DNA from: UBA5614 sp963667535
GTDB taxonomy: Bacteria > Cloacimonadota > Cloacimonadia > Cloacimonadales > Cloacimonadaceae
Assembly: GCA_963667535.2 (NCBI GenBank)
Contig: CAXXDU010000002.1
Location: 1,116,001 to 1,180,000, forward strand
Length of the DNA stretch: 64,000 bases
Direction of reading: 5' to 3'
Below are positions 51,279 to 59,919 of this stretch, piece by piece (positions within the stretch are counted from its first letter, which is position 1; every line of letters begins with the position of its first letter). The position numbers and the translations under genes are program-made. The notes below the pieces were generated by a model that saw only the letters and a program-made list of their open reading frames with translations, searched no databases and was not told where the DNA came from.

Positions 51279-53624
51279 ATGAAGCAAAAGGCATTTATAG
51301 TTCTGTTTGCCATGCTGCTGGCGACAGGTTCATTAATGCAGGCAGCAACAATCAGCGGTTTTCTTTCTCGCAAAGACAGCGGGGAGCCACTACAGTATGT
51401 CAATGTAAGGATTACAGAGACCAAAGCCGGCTCTCAGACTAATAAGAAAGGATACTATGTTATCAATATCACTTCTCCCGGTACATACACGTTGGTAGCG
51501 TCAATGATTTCTTACCTCAAATTTTCTCAAAGCATTACTGTGAAATCAGCTACTGAGAATGTAGCTCTGGATATTGCGCTTGAGAAATCTTCAATTGAGA
51601 TGAATAAAGTTACTGTTACAGCAAAGCAGAATGATAATGATGAGGTTAATACTCCGCACATCAAGGTCAGCACGATTACCCAATCAACCGAAGATATCCT
51701 CAATACAGTTTCAGTGGCAGAAGCTGATGTTTTCAGAAGTATTCTCACTTTACCCGGAGTAACGCCTATTTCTGACTTTTCCAGCGGGCTTTATGTCCGG
51801 GGTGGAAGTCCGGATCAGAACCTGATTCTGATAGACGATATAGATGTATATAATCCCAATCACTTTGGTGGCATATTTAGCACATTTAACACAGATGCTG
51901 TGGAAAGCGTGGAGCTTATCAAGGGCGGTTATCCTGCCAAGTATGGCGGAAGGCTTTCTTCTGTACTTGATGTGACTAACCGTCAAGGCAACCGCAATTA
52001 CCATCAGGGTGTGGCAAGGCTCTCTCTTATCAGTGCCAGTGCCACTGTCGAAGGTCCATGGGAAATAAATTCAGAGAAAGGCTCATACATGGCATCTTTT
52101 CGCCGCACCTATCTTGATATTTTGAAAAAGGCATTTGATTTGCCGGATTACTATTTTTATGACGGACACTGGAAGCTGAACTGGGATATTGGTAATAAAG
52201 ACAAAGTCAGTACCAGCATGTATTTTGGCAAAGACAATCTGGATATGGATATCGGGGATAAAATGCATATCGACTGGGGAAATACAACTTTTTCTTCTCA
52301 GTGGGTACATATCTATAACCCCACTCTGTTTTCTCATTTTGTCTTGGCAGGCAGTAACTTTGTAAGCAATTTGGAGCAGGTTTCCGTAAAAGACACAGTC
52401 AAAACCAAGGTCTTTGACCGCATGAATTCCATTGATGATGTAACAGCCAAGCAAATGTTTTCCTGGAAAGCCAATAACAATCATCAGGTTGATTTTGGCT
52501 TGGAATTGAAATGGAATCAGGTTAAACTGTTAGTTGATACCAGCTACCAAATCGATGCTAACACATTGCCGGATATCAAGCTCTCTGCTTTAACTTCCGG
52601 AGTATATGTCCAGGATATTTGGGATATTGATGAATTCTGGACTTTTCAGCCCGGACTGAGATTATCAAATTACAATTCTCTGGATATCAATCTTCCGGCT
52701 TGTAAAGATGCTTCATTTTTAAGGCTTGAACCGCGTGTATCATTACGCAGGAAGCTTGATGTGGCAGAAAATGTTTACGTAAATTACGGACGCTATTATC
52801 AATATCTGACTCTGATGTCTATGGGTGTCAGCACACCTTTTGATTTGTGGTTTCCTTTGGATGGCAGTTTGAATCCCAGTATGTCTGACCATTTTATTCT
52901 TGGTTATAAAAATCAACTCTCTCCTTACCTCAATTTTGATTTGGAATTGTATTACAAAACCTATAATGATATTCTGGAGTACAACTTAGCAACCGACTAT
53001 ACATGGGACAATCAGACCGGGCAGTTAAAAGACACTTTTCATGTAGGCAAAGGCTATACGTATGGTTTCGATACTCTGCTCAGAACCGATTGGCAAGGCA
53101 TAGAAGGTTTCATCGGATATACCTTTGGCAAGACCCAACGCAAAATGGAAGGTATGAATATAAATCCACAAACAGATGAACCGGAGTATTTCTACCCTAA
53201 ATATGATAAAACTCACCAACTCAATATAGTTGAGACTTATAATTTAACTGAAAACACAGGGAAACAGCTCTGGGGTGGAGATGTAAAGATTGGCATGAAC
53301 TATTCATATTCAACCGGACAGCCTACAGAAAAGCCGGAAGGCGTATTCTTTGATGGTGACCAATTCCAGATATTATACAGCTACAAAGACAGGGTTAGAT
53401 TACCGGCTTATAACAGGCTTGATATCAGCGTTAAAAATGAATGGACTAAGTCCTGGGGCACAATTGAGCCCTATTTTGAAATAATCAATGTCCTAAACCA
53501 TAAAAATGTCGGCGGAAGAGATTACTATATTGTTTACAATGATGAAGGTAATGCTGTCCTTAAAAAGTCAGATAGTGGTCAGTTTCCACTGGTGCCTTTT
53601 ATCGGCGTCAATGTAAAATGGTGA
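51279..53624 (+). CDS. TonB-dependent receptor with carboxypeptidase-like regulatory domain
   Basis: Outer-membrane active importer. The ATG at 51279 has GAGG (within the TetR stop) six bases upstream; the in-frame ATG at 51267 is less well supported. Signal peptide MKQKAFIVLFAMLLATGSLM is followed by a carboxypeptidase-D-like domain (ISGFLSRKDSGEPLQYVNV ... GTYTLVASMISYLKF). A plug domain comes next (VFRSILTLPGVTPISDFSSG, LYVRGGSPDQNLILIDDIDV, GYPAKYGGRLSSVLDV), then a long barrel ending in VPFIGVNVKW. Substrate unknown. 781 residues. Confidence 0.92.
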   Translation: MKQKAFIVLFAMLLATGSLMQAATISGFLSRKDSGEPLQYVNVRITETKAGSQTNKKGYYVINITSPGTYTLVASMISYLKFSQSITVKSATENVALDIALEKSSIEMNKVTVTAKQNDNDEVNTPHIKVSTITQSTEDILNTVSVAEADVFRSILTLPGVTPISDFSSGLYVRGGSPDQNLILIDDIDVYNPNHFGGIFSTFNTDAVESVELIKGGYPAKYGGRLSSVLDVTNRQGNRNYHQGVARLSLISASATVEGPWEINSEKGSYMASFRRTYLDILKKAFDLPDYYFYDGHWKLNWDIGNKDKVSTSMYFGKDNLDMDIGDKMHIDWGNTTFSSQWVHIYNPTLFSHFVLAGSNFVSNLEQVSVKDTVKTKVFDRMNSIDDVTAKQMFSWKANNNHQVDFGLELKWNQVKLLVDTSYQIDANTLPDIKLSALTSGVYVQDIWDIDEFWTFQPGLRLSNYNSLDINLPACKDASFLRLEPRVSLRRKLDVAENVYVNYGRYYQYLTLMSMGVSTPFDLWFPLDGSLNPSMSDHFILGYKNQLSPYLNFDLELYYKTYNDILEYNLATDYTWDNQTGQLKDTFHVGKGYTYGFDTLLRTDWQGIEGFIGYTFGKTQRKMEGMNINPQTDEPEYFYPKYDKTHQLNIVETYNLTENTGKQLWGGDVKIGMNYSYSTGQPTEKPEGVFFDGDQFQILYSYKDRVRLPAYNRLDISVKNEWTKSWGTIEPYFEIINVLNHKNVGGRDYYIVYNDEGNAVLKKSDSGQFPLVPFIGVNVKW

Positions 53625-53632
53625 GGTTAAAA

Positions 53633-54637
53633 ATGATTAACTTAGTAACAAATAGAATAGCCAAACTCCTAAGCTGCAGGAATCTCGTTCTGATATCATT
53701 GATAGCTGTATCAGCGTTGTTCCTTACTTCCTGTACTGATTTTGTTTCCCCGAAGAGATACACTCAGACTCACTATACTCTGAATGCACTTTTAAAGTCA
53801 GGAACCACTATCTCTCTTGATAATCCTGTCTGGATAGGCAAAAGCACTTCTCTATCCAATCTTAATTCAGCAGAGCTATTTGTTGGTAATGCAAGTGTAA
53901 AGATTATCCAGACTGCCCCGGATGGGGACACCCTGAGTTTCTCTTTAAGCGTTGTCTCATATCCGATTCCGGGTACAGAGCGGATTCTTTCTTTCTATAT
54001 AGACCCGGCAAATCATATAATTCAGCCTGAATATACTTACAAAGCTGAAGTCACAATCCCCGGATATAACAAACTAATTACCGCAGAAACAACTGTGCCC
54101 AAGACTGCAGAGCTTATTCCCAACTTCAATTATACGCCTCCTGCCGGGCAGGGATATACTACTGATCCCACAGATACCTTATCTTCCATATCTTATCCAT
54201 CAATCGATCAGCATTATCCTGTAACAGTTAAGGTAAATGGCTATCAAAGCATAAACTATATGGTTGAGTTGTATTGTCTGGAAGAATTTTCCACCGATTT
54301 GGAATTTACAACGGTTTTTATGGGGCAGGAACACCCAACACAAGATTTGGAACCAAACTACAATCAAGCTTCTGGTGAGACAATCCGCAGGATAAACATC
54401 ATGGGCAGATTTGTATCCAAACAACACACAGACAACAATTGGTACGTCAGCCTGACTGATTACCGTCAGGGTTTTGTCTTCTACGGCAGATACAAAATAA
54501 CTGCCTACATCCTTGATGATAACAGCTACAAGTACAAATTTATGCCGGAAGGTTACTACTATGGCGGTGTAAAGAACGCTCTCGGTTGTTTTGGTTCAGC
54601 CAGTGGTGGCGTGATGTATACCAAAATTGTGAAATAG
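53633..54637 (+). CDS. DUF4249-like lipoprotein, partner of the TonB receptor
   Basis: The start at 53633 has GAGG six bases upstream, overlapping the receptor stop region. Lipoprotein signal with LFLTSC; the mature part begins TDFVSPKRYTQTHYTLNALL. It has the Ig-like pattern of DUF4249 proteins (LSNLNSAELFVGNASVKI, YKAEVTIPGYNKLITAETTV), ending with GCFGSASGGVMYTKI. DUF4249 genes in Bacteroidetes commonly follow TonB receptors, which fits the arrangement here. 334 residues. Role probably substrate capture. Confidence 0.82.
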   Translation: MINLVTNRIAKLLSCRNLVLISLIAVSALFLTSCTDFVSPKRYTQTHYTLNALLKSGTTISLDNPVWIGKSTSLSNLNSAELFVGNASVKIIQTAPDGDTLSFSLSVVSYPIPGTERILSFYIDPANHIIQPEYTYKAEVTIPGYNKLITAETTVPKTAELIPNFNYTPPAGQGYTTDPTDTLSSISYPSIDQHYPVTVKVNGYQSINYMVELYCLEEFSTDLEFTTVFMGQEHPTQDLEPNYNQASGETIRRINIMGRFVSKQHTDNNWYVSLTDYRQGFVFYGRYKITAYILDDNSYKYKFMPEGYYYGGVKNALGCFGSASGGVMYTKIVK

Positions 54638-54652
54638 CATAATTATATATAT

Positions 54653-54691
54653 AAAGGGAACGTTTGAGCAATTCTGACGTTCCCTTTTTTT
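54653..54691. terminator. Rho-independent terminator between convergent genes
   Basis: AAAGGGAACGT and ACGTTCCCTTT (11-bp stem, 13-base loop) followed by a long T-run. It ends the TetR-receptor-lipoprotein operon. Confidence 0.9.
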
Positions 54692-54700
54692 TTGTTATGG

Positions 54701-56095
54701 CTAAAACAGCGAGTAGTTAATAATAAAATCAAAGCCAATACTTTTTTCCTGCTTCAAAGGCGCTTGTTCTACTCTTTGCCACTCGTAATTTCCAGTTAAT
54801 CTGGCATTGCAGGATGTTCTTTCTGTTAAGAATCTTGAATATGCCAATTGAGCGGTACAGTCTAAGACACGGTCTTTACCTCTTAACCCGCTTGATTTTG
54901 TATTTTCTGTATTGCCGACTATGATGTAATCCATAATATTCTTATACTGATAACCGCCATTTAACCGGAATGTTGCTGAGCTTCGGAAATCGGGATACCA
55001 GGTAAAAGAAGATGTAGTATAAAATCGTGTGTAAGGTAGCCAATGATAACTTGAAGAATCTGAGTCACTATGCCCGGTATAATCATCCCAAAGCTGTGAC
55101 AGAGTAGTTTGGTGTTGCAGTTGAAATATTGTATGAATAGGCTTTTCATATCTAAAGCTCAGTGTCACATTATGAGTTCCGTAATAACTTGTTGCGGAAT
55201 CATGGTAATCATCATTATTACTATTCCTCGTTCGCTTTGTATTATAAGTAGATGAACTGGGAGTTATTGCTATTTCAGCCCCTGTCAATCTCTGATTTCC
55301 ATTCACCTGCCACAGTTGAATTAATATAGCAATTGCTCTGGATTCTTTACTGCTATCTACATACCCGGTTGATTTCAGATAATCTATCAGGGCTGTCATT
55401 TTTGCTCTCGTTTTTTGATAAGGGTCTATTACATGCACACTCCTGAGTTTATATAGTACACTTGCCAGTGAATCGATTGATGCAGATGTATAATCCGGTT
55501 TTAAGCATTCGTTTTTATCAAGCTCTTTAAAAATGTACCAGGCAAGATATGCTTCCTGGCTTTCGTATAACCTGCCCAAGCCGATGGAGATTGAATAAGT
55601 ACTCCATAGTTCATATTCTCTAATCGTAAATTTATCAACACTTAACGGGTGTTCATATCTGGCTTTATCAGTTGCATAATCATATTCTTCGCTTACTCCG
55701 AACTCTGTAAATAGCTTGTCCCAATATCGTTTGTATGTGATATCATTTTCCCAGTGAAGACGGGCATACGTTCTCGTTTCTTTATTAGACTGATCGCCAT
55801 TGGGATATTGAGAATTCCTGATAGAATGCGAGGGATAAAAATATGAGGAAATGGACAGCTTATAATCCTTCTTTTCTTTGATTATATTACCGTTAAATCC
55901 CAATGCATTAGCTAAGTACGAAGACTTATAATCAGCCAGTGGTATTGAATATCCGGCTGAATTACTATATCCCATTATCAAACTATAATCAAGCAAATCA
56001 GTGGGTTTGAAATGACTGATATCATAGTCAATATCCGTGGCATTTAGCACGAAAACAAACAACAAGGTCGCAAACACAAGCACGCATAATTTCAT
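54701..56095 (-). CDS. Putative outer-membrane beta-barrel protein of unknown family
   Basis: 464 residues, AGGAG six bases before the ATG, signal peptide MKLCVLVFATLLFVFVLNA. Strand-rich at both ends (KLSISSYFYPSHSIRN; VTLSFRYEKPIHTIFQLQHQ; SSATFRLNGGYQYKNIMDY) and ending in IGFDFIINYSLF, an outer-membrane-type terminal strand with Phe. A central helical segment (~195-265, KMTALIDYLKSTGYVDSSKE) interrupts the barrel-like pattern. Family not recognised. Confidence 0.75.
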   Translation of the reverse strand: MKLCVLVFATLLFVFVLNATDIDYDISHFKPTDLLDYSLIMGYSNSAGYSIPLADYKSSYLANALGFNGNIIKEKKDYKLSISSYFYPSHSIRNSQYPNGDQSNKETRTYARLHWENDITYKRYWDKLFTEFGVSEEYDYATDKARYEHPLSVDKFTIREYELWSTYSISIGLGRLYESQEAYLAWYIFKELDKNECLKPDYTSASIDSLASVLYKLRSVHVIDPYQKTRAKMTALIDYLKSTGYVDSSKESRAIAILIQLWQVNGNQRLTGAEIAITPSSSTYNTKRTRNSNNDDYHDSATSYYGTHNVTLSFRYEKPIHTIFQLQHQTTLSQLWDDYTGHSDSDSSSYHWLPYTRFYTTSSFTWYPDFRSSATFRLNGGYQYKNIMDYIIVGNTENTKSSGLRGKDRVLDCTAQLAYSRFLTERTSCNARLTGNYEWQRVEQAPLKQEKSIGFDFIINYSLF

Positions 56096-56258
56096 AACAA
56101 CTCCTAATGATTATCTGAGAATTCACTTATGTGTTATAGAAAATAAATCTGATATTTTAGCGTCAGGCGATAAATTTATAATGTTTCATAAAAAGTCAAC
56201 TCTCTTTTCATTACTGTAGAAAGTTCGTAAGACGGTACAAAATTCATTTAATTCTTAT

Positions 56259-56320
56259 CGCAGAGCAGCAGAGTCGCAGAACCGCAGAGCAGCAGAGTCG
56301 CAGAACCGCAGAGCAGCAAA
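56259..56320 (+). repeat. Tandem repeat, 24-bp unit, about 2.5 copies
   Basis: The unit CGCAGAGCAGCAGAGTCGCA plus GAAC occurs at 56259-56282 and 56283-56306 without change, then partially. Same purine-rich word family as 27256-27330. Confidence 0.85.
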
Positions 56321-56330
56321 TACAGTATAC

Positions 56331-56945
56331 GTATGTAGTCCCGCCTTCAGGCGGTTTTGTAATTTGCTTACTTTGTTATAACTGTAGGATAACCGCCCTC
56401 GGTTGTCCAAACGAATTGAACACTGTGCTTATCTATCTTTGGTCACCTGAGGCAGGTAACCAACGCCTGTAGGATATGTTCCTCACATGTCCCAACGTAT
56501 TTTTTCTCAGTCCGTAGGACGTTATTTTATTAGCCCAGCAATTCATTACTGGGTCAGAGATATAGAAAACCTGAGTCAGGTAGGACGGCACTATACTCAA
56601 TTTATAATATTCCCTAATCCTTCAAGTAATCAGTCTTACTATCCACCCGGAGTCCACCCGGGCTATGCTTACTAAAATCATTAAGCATCAAGTAAGTTAA
56701 TAGTAAGATGATAGTAAGACTGATTACTTGCCGGATACTTGCAGCATAAGCCTCCGTCATTCCTGTCGCAGTGGAGCCCTTGTTGCCATCCGAAAAGGCA
56801 ATGAGGCATCGGGAATCTTACTTTCTAAACCTGTTCTGCCCTTAAATTGTGCTTGATAGCTGCTGGGTAGACCCTCGGACTTTCCTTAGACAACTAACTA
56901 AGGAATCCGGCAGCAGTGTGCCTACAGCTAACATAGGCTCAACAA
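56331..56945 (+). repeat. Composite repeat block, copy 3
   Basis: Same module order as 27340-28320 but without the tandem array: GTAGT-CCGC palindrome (56331-56360), TACTTTGTTATAACTGTAGG, hairpins at 56387-56408 and 56472-56492, the GGTCACCTG palindrome (56441-56461), the CAGCAATTCATTACTG hairpin, the long inverted repeat (56623-56730), TCGCAGTGGAGCCCTTGTTG, and the AAACCTGTTCTGCCCTTAAA tail to about 56945. No gene is supported. Confidence 0.75.
56623..56730 (+). repeat. Long inverted repeat with 21-bp arms, copy 2
   Basis: The arm beginning CAAGTAATCAGTCTTACTAT at 56623-56643 is exactly inverted at 56710-56730. The loop contains CACCCGG words and the ATGCTTA/TAAGCAT inner pair. Counterpart of 27808-27915. 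Confidence 0.85.
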
Positions 56946-56986
56946 GGGCAATTATGGATTATCTTATGCAAATAGTTCTGCATTTA

Positions 56987-57206
56987 GAGGCTGTGCGAAA
57001 ATAACAAAGAAGAGCATTACCGGAGTTCAATTTGCCCTCTTTAGCTTTCAGCATTCGTCTTTGCGATTGGGCAAATCGGACTTCGGAATGCGTTATCAAA
57101 GGTTTTAGCTGAAGTCCGAAATTCCCTTTTACCATGTTTTCAATATTTCACTTGGCGAGGGAATTTTGAACTCCAGCTATTCGCTTAATCATTTTCGCAC
57201 AGTCTC
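56987..57206 (+). mobile_element. MITE-like element, copy 3 (both termini present)
   Basis: GAGGCTGTGCGAAAAT at the left and ATTTTCGCACAGTCTC at the right are inverted termini with one mismatch. The two internal hairpins are as in the other copies. The element is flanked by GCATTTA on the left and TTTATGC on the right, splitting a GTAGT-C-GCATTTATGCGG palindrome and giving a candidate TTTA target duplication. 220 bp, no ORF, no transposase nearby. Confidence 0.85.
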
Positions 57207-57257
57207 TTTATGCCGGTTCCCATTGATAGATACATCGTGATCAATAATTAACAACCT

Positions 57258-57475
57258 GCATAAATGCAGAACTACATACTTATTATTCTTATTCTTTCTC
57301 TATCCTTACTTGCTTATTATCCCTTGTTAATCTCCCGTTTATACCTTAACTGACCAGAGGATTTTGTACAGATTCTAAAGAGAATCTACAGGAAGTCATC
57401 GGGGACTAAAGTCTACGCAAACTCCCTGTAGACTCCCTGATGACTCCCTGCGTCAAACACAACACAGATAGAGAA
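57258..57475 (-). repeat. Dispersed ~210-bp repeat (module B), copy 2
   Basis: Inverse of 3334-3542, including GTTTGACGCAGGGAGTC at its far end and TATGTAGTTCTGCATTTA near the element. It lies next to MITE-like copy 3, as copy 1 lies next to MITE-like copy 1, so the two may have been copied together. Confidence 0.8.
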
Positions 57476-57500
57476 CATAAGAGCAAGAAAAGGGATTCCT

Positions 57501-57581
57501 GGTCACCTGAGGCAGGTAACATTGATTCTGGTCACCTGAGGCAGGTAACCTACGTTCGTAGGATATGTGCCTCACATGTCC
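57501..57581 (+). repeat. Two GGTCACCTG palindromes and one framed hairpin
   Basis: GGTCACCTGAGGCAGGTAAC occurs at 57501 and again at 57530, followed by GGATATGTGCCTCACATGTC at 57561 (a framed hairpin ending CAAACG). This is an isolated fragment of the composite block. Confidence 0.8.
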
Positions 57582-57671
57582 AAACGTAATAAGCAAGTAA
57601 GGATCAGCATTCCTCAATTCTAAGCTAGGTCTTTTCTACTACAGTTTATTTTGCATTAGGTACGTTTTTGG

Positions 57672-57701
57672 TTGACAGAAATCAACTATATGCAGGATAC
57701 T
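57672..57701 (+). promoter_or_regulatory. Probable promoter of the acyl-CoA dehydrogenase gene
   Basis: TTGACA at 57672-57677, 18 bases, GATACT at 57696-57701, 50 bases before the ATG at 57751. Confidence 0.5.
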
Positions 57702-57750
57702 GATTTAAACTGGAAGAATCTTAGTTAGAATGATATACGGAGATGAAATT

Positions 57751-58896
57751 ATGGATTACTTTTTAACAGATGAACAAAAAGAGATGAGAGATATTGCACG
57801 CCGGATTGCCATTGAGAAGATGGCGCCTTTGAGCGAGAAATATGATGAAGAAGGCACATTTCCCTGGGATATAGTGGAAGTGATGCGTCAAAGCGATTTG
57901 TTTGCTGTCCTGATCCCGGAAGAATATGGCGGAATCAGCGGTAAAGTAGTTGATTTAGCAATTGTGACAGAAGAGCTTTGTGCTGTTGATATGGGCATTT
58001 CTCTGGCTTTTGGTGTAACAGGGCTGGGAATGTATCCCATTTCCATCGCCGGCAGTGAAGAGCAGAAGCATAAATATCTGGGACAGATAGCTACAGGCTC
58101 CAGACTAGCTGCTTTTGGTCTGACAGAGGCGGAAGCCGGAAGTGATGTGGGCAATATGAAGACTTCTGCCCGTAAAGAAGGCGATACTTATGTCTTAAAC
58201 GGAACCAAGCAATGGATTTCCAATGGCGGAGAAGCCGAGATTTATACAGTATTTGCGATGACCGATAAAACCAAGGGACCGCGTGGTTGTTCCTGCTTTG
58301 TAGTGGAAAAAGGCACTCCGGGTTTCAGCTTTGGTAAGAAAGAAAACAAGATGGGCATCAGAGCTAATTCCACTCGTGAGCTTGTTTTTGAAGATTGCGT
58401 TATTCCGGCAGAAAACTTACTCGGCAGAGAAGGCACAGGCTTTATCACAGCGATGAAAGTATTTGATAAATCACGACCCATGGTGGGAGCTCAGGCAGTT
58501 GGCGTAGCACGCGGCGCTTATGAATATGCAGCCAAATATGCCAATGAAAGAATCCAGTTTGGTAAGCCAATCTCGGCATTCCAGGCTGTTCAGTTTATGC
58601 TGGCAGATATGGCAACTCAGATAGAAGCTGCCAGAGCATTGGTTATGCAGACTGCCAGAATGATAGATGCAGGTGCAAAGAGCTATTCCAAAGAAAGTGC
58701 CATGTGTAAGTATTTTGCTTCTGATGTAGCGATGAAAGTAACAACAGATGCAGTGCAGGTCTGCGGCGGTTATGGCTATATGAAGGAATACCCGGTGGAA
58801 AAGAAGATGCGTGATGCCAAGATATTGCAGATTTATGAAGGAACCAACCAAATCCAGCGCGGGATTGTAGCTAATTCACTTTTAAAAGAATTTTAA
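57751..58896 (+). CDS. Acyl-CoA dehydrogenase
   Basis: FAD-dependent oxidation of an acyl-CoA. The start at 57751 (MDYFLTDEQKEMRDIARRIA) follows GGAG at nine bases; the earlier in-frame ATG at 57730 lacks support. The 381 residues show the N-terminal helical domain, FGLTEAEAGSDVGNMKT (substrate/FAD loop), WISNGGEAEIYTVFA, and the C-terminal QVCGGYGYMKEYPVEKKMRD and IYEGTNQIQRGIVANSLL with the catalytic Glu. This is the short-chain/butyryl-CoA type. No electron-transfer flavoprotein genes are adjacent. Confidence 0.95.
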   Translation: MDYFLTDEQKEMRDIARRIAIEKMAPLSEKYDEEGTFPWDIVEVMRQSDLFAVLIPEEYGGISGKVVDLAIVTEELCAVDMGISLAFGVTGLGMYPISIAGSEEQKHKYLGQIATGSRLAAFGLTEAEAGSDVGNMKTSARKEGDTYVLNGTKQWISNGGEAEIYTVFAMTDKTKGPRGCSCFVVEKGTPGFSFGKKENKMGIRANSTRELVFEDCVIPAENLLGREGTGFITAMKVFDKSRPMVGAQAVGVARGAYEYAAKYANERIQFGKPISAFQAVQFMLADMATQIEAARALVMQTARMIDAGAKSYSKESAMCKYFASDVAMKVTTDAVQVCGGYGYMKEYPVEKKMRDAKILQIYEGTNQIQRGIVANSLLKEF

Positions 58897-59042
58897 GGAT
58901 TTTACCACAAAGACACTAAGACACAAAGGAAAAGATAATAAAGAGAATCTCAACAATGATGAGTATAATGTATTTTATAACAGACTCTCTTTTCTCTCTT
59001 TACTCTCTGTGTCTCTGTGGGTAGATAAAAGATAGGAATAAT

Positions 59043-59378
59043 ATGGATTTTGAATGGGTAAAAGAGTATCCAGCTGCTATCACAGTTTGTGATCGGCAAG
59101 GTGATATTATTGAAATGAATGATAAAGCCTGTGAGACTTTTGCTGCCGATGGTGGGAAAGACTTGATAGGACATAATCTCAAAGACTGTCACAAACAAAG
59201 TTCGTGGGAAAAGATATTGTCAATCATGGAAACAGGTGAGCCCAATATTTATACTATTGAGAAAGAAGGACATCGAAAAATGATAGTCCAGCAGCCTTGG
59301 TACAAAGATGGAAAGGTTGCAGGTCTTGTGGAGATGTCAATTATATTACCGGAGGTTTTACCGCATTATGTCCGCTAA
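59043..59378 (+). CDS. Small PAS-domain protein
   Basis: 111 residues, a stand-alone PAS fold: WVKEYPAAITVCDRQGDIIE, MNDKACETFAADGGKDLIGH, LKDCHKQSSWEKILSIMETG, then MIVQQPWYKDGKVAGLVEMS. It carries no output domain and could sense a ligand or redox state. AGGA lies five bases upstream. Its last 11 bases overlap the start of queH, so the two are co-translated; how a PAS sensor relates to tRNA modification is unclear. Confidence 0.8.
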   Translation: MDFEWVKEYPAAITVCDRQGDIIEMNDKACETFAADGGKDLIGHNLKDCHKQSSWEKILSIMETGEPNIYTIEKEGHRKMIVQQPWYKDGKVAGLVEMSIILPEVLPHYVR

Positions 59379-59910
59379 GAAATTATTGGTTCATACTTGC
59401 TGCGCTCCTTGTCTGATTGCTCCGTTGAATACGCTCAGAGAGGAATGGGATGTTACTTTATTATGGTATAATCCCAATATTCATCCGTATACGGAATATA
59501 TCAAACGCAGAGATACTTTGAAAGAATTTGCCGAAAAAGAAAACATTCCTGTTATCTGGCAGGATGAATATGACCTCGATATGTATCTGAAAGCTACAGA
59601 TGGAATACGGTGCAGTAAATGCTACGAACTCCGTTTGGTAAGAACTGCCCAGATAGCGATGGGGAAAGGGTTTGACGCTTTTACAACAACATTGCTTTAC
59701 AGTAAATACCAGAAGCACGAAACGATTAAAGAAATCGGGGAAGACATTGCCGGACGCTTTGGAGTGGATTTTTATTATCATGATTGGCGTAATCTTTGGC
59801 AGGAAGGTATAGATTTATCCAAACTTGCCGGACTATACAGGCAGTCTTATTGTGGATGCATCTATAGTGAAAAAGAAAGGTATTGGAAACCATCGAAGGA
59901 ACTAAAGTAA
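59368..59910 (+). CDS. queH: Epoxyqueuosine reductase QueH
   Basis: Last step of queuosine synthesis in tRNA, the Fe-S enzyme that replaces QueG. 180 residues starting MSAKKLLVHTCCAPC. The characteristic cysteines are Cys11-Cys12, Cys82 and Cys85 (RCSKC), and Cys162/Cys164 (YCGC). YNPNIHPYTEYIKRR is also typical. CGGAGG lies 12 bases before the ATG. The only queuosine gene in the window. Confidence 0.93.
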   Translation: MSAKKLLVHTCCAPCLIAPLNTLREEWDVTLLWYNPNIHPYTEYIKRRDTLKEFAEKENIPVIWQDEYDLDMYLKATDGIRCSKCYELRLVRTAQIAMGKGFDAFTTTLLYSKYQKHETIKEIGEDIAGRFGVDFYYHDWRNLWQEGIDLSKLAGLYRQSYCGCIYSEKERYWKPSKELK

Positions 59911-59919
59911 ACTAGATAA

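Noticed and set aside
58897..59042. Small minus-strand ORFs upstream of the PAS gene
   Set aside because: They cover simple CACAAAGACACTAAGACAC and TCTCTGTGTCTCTG repeats and antisense PAS sequence.
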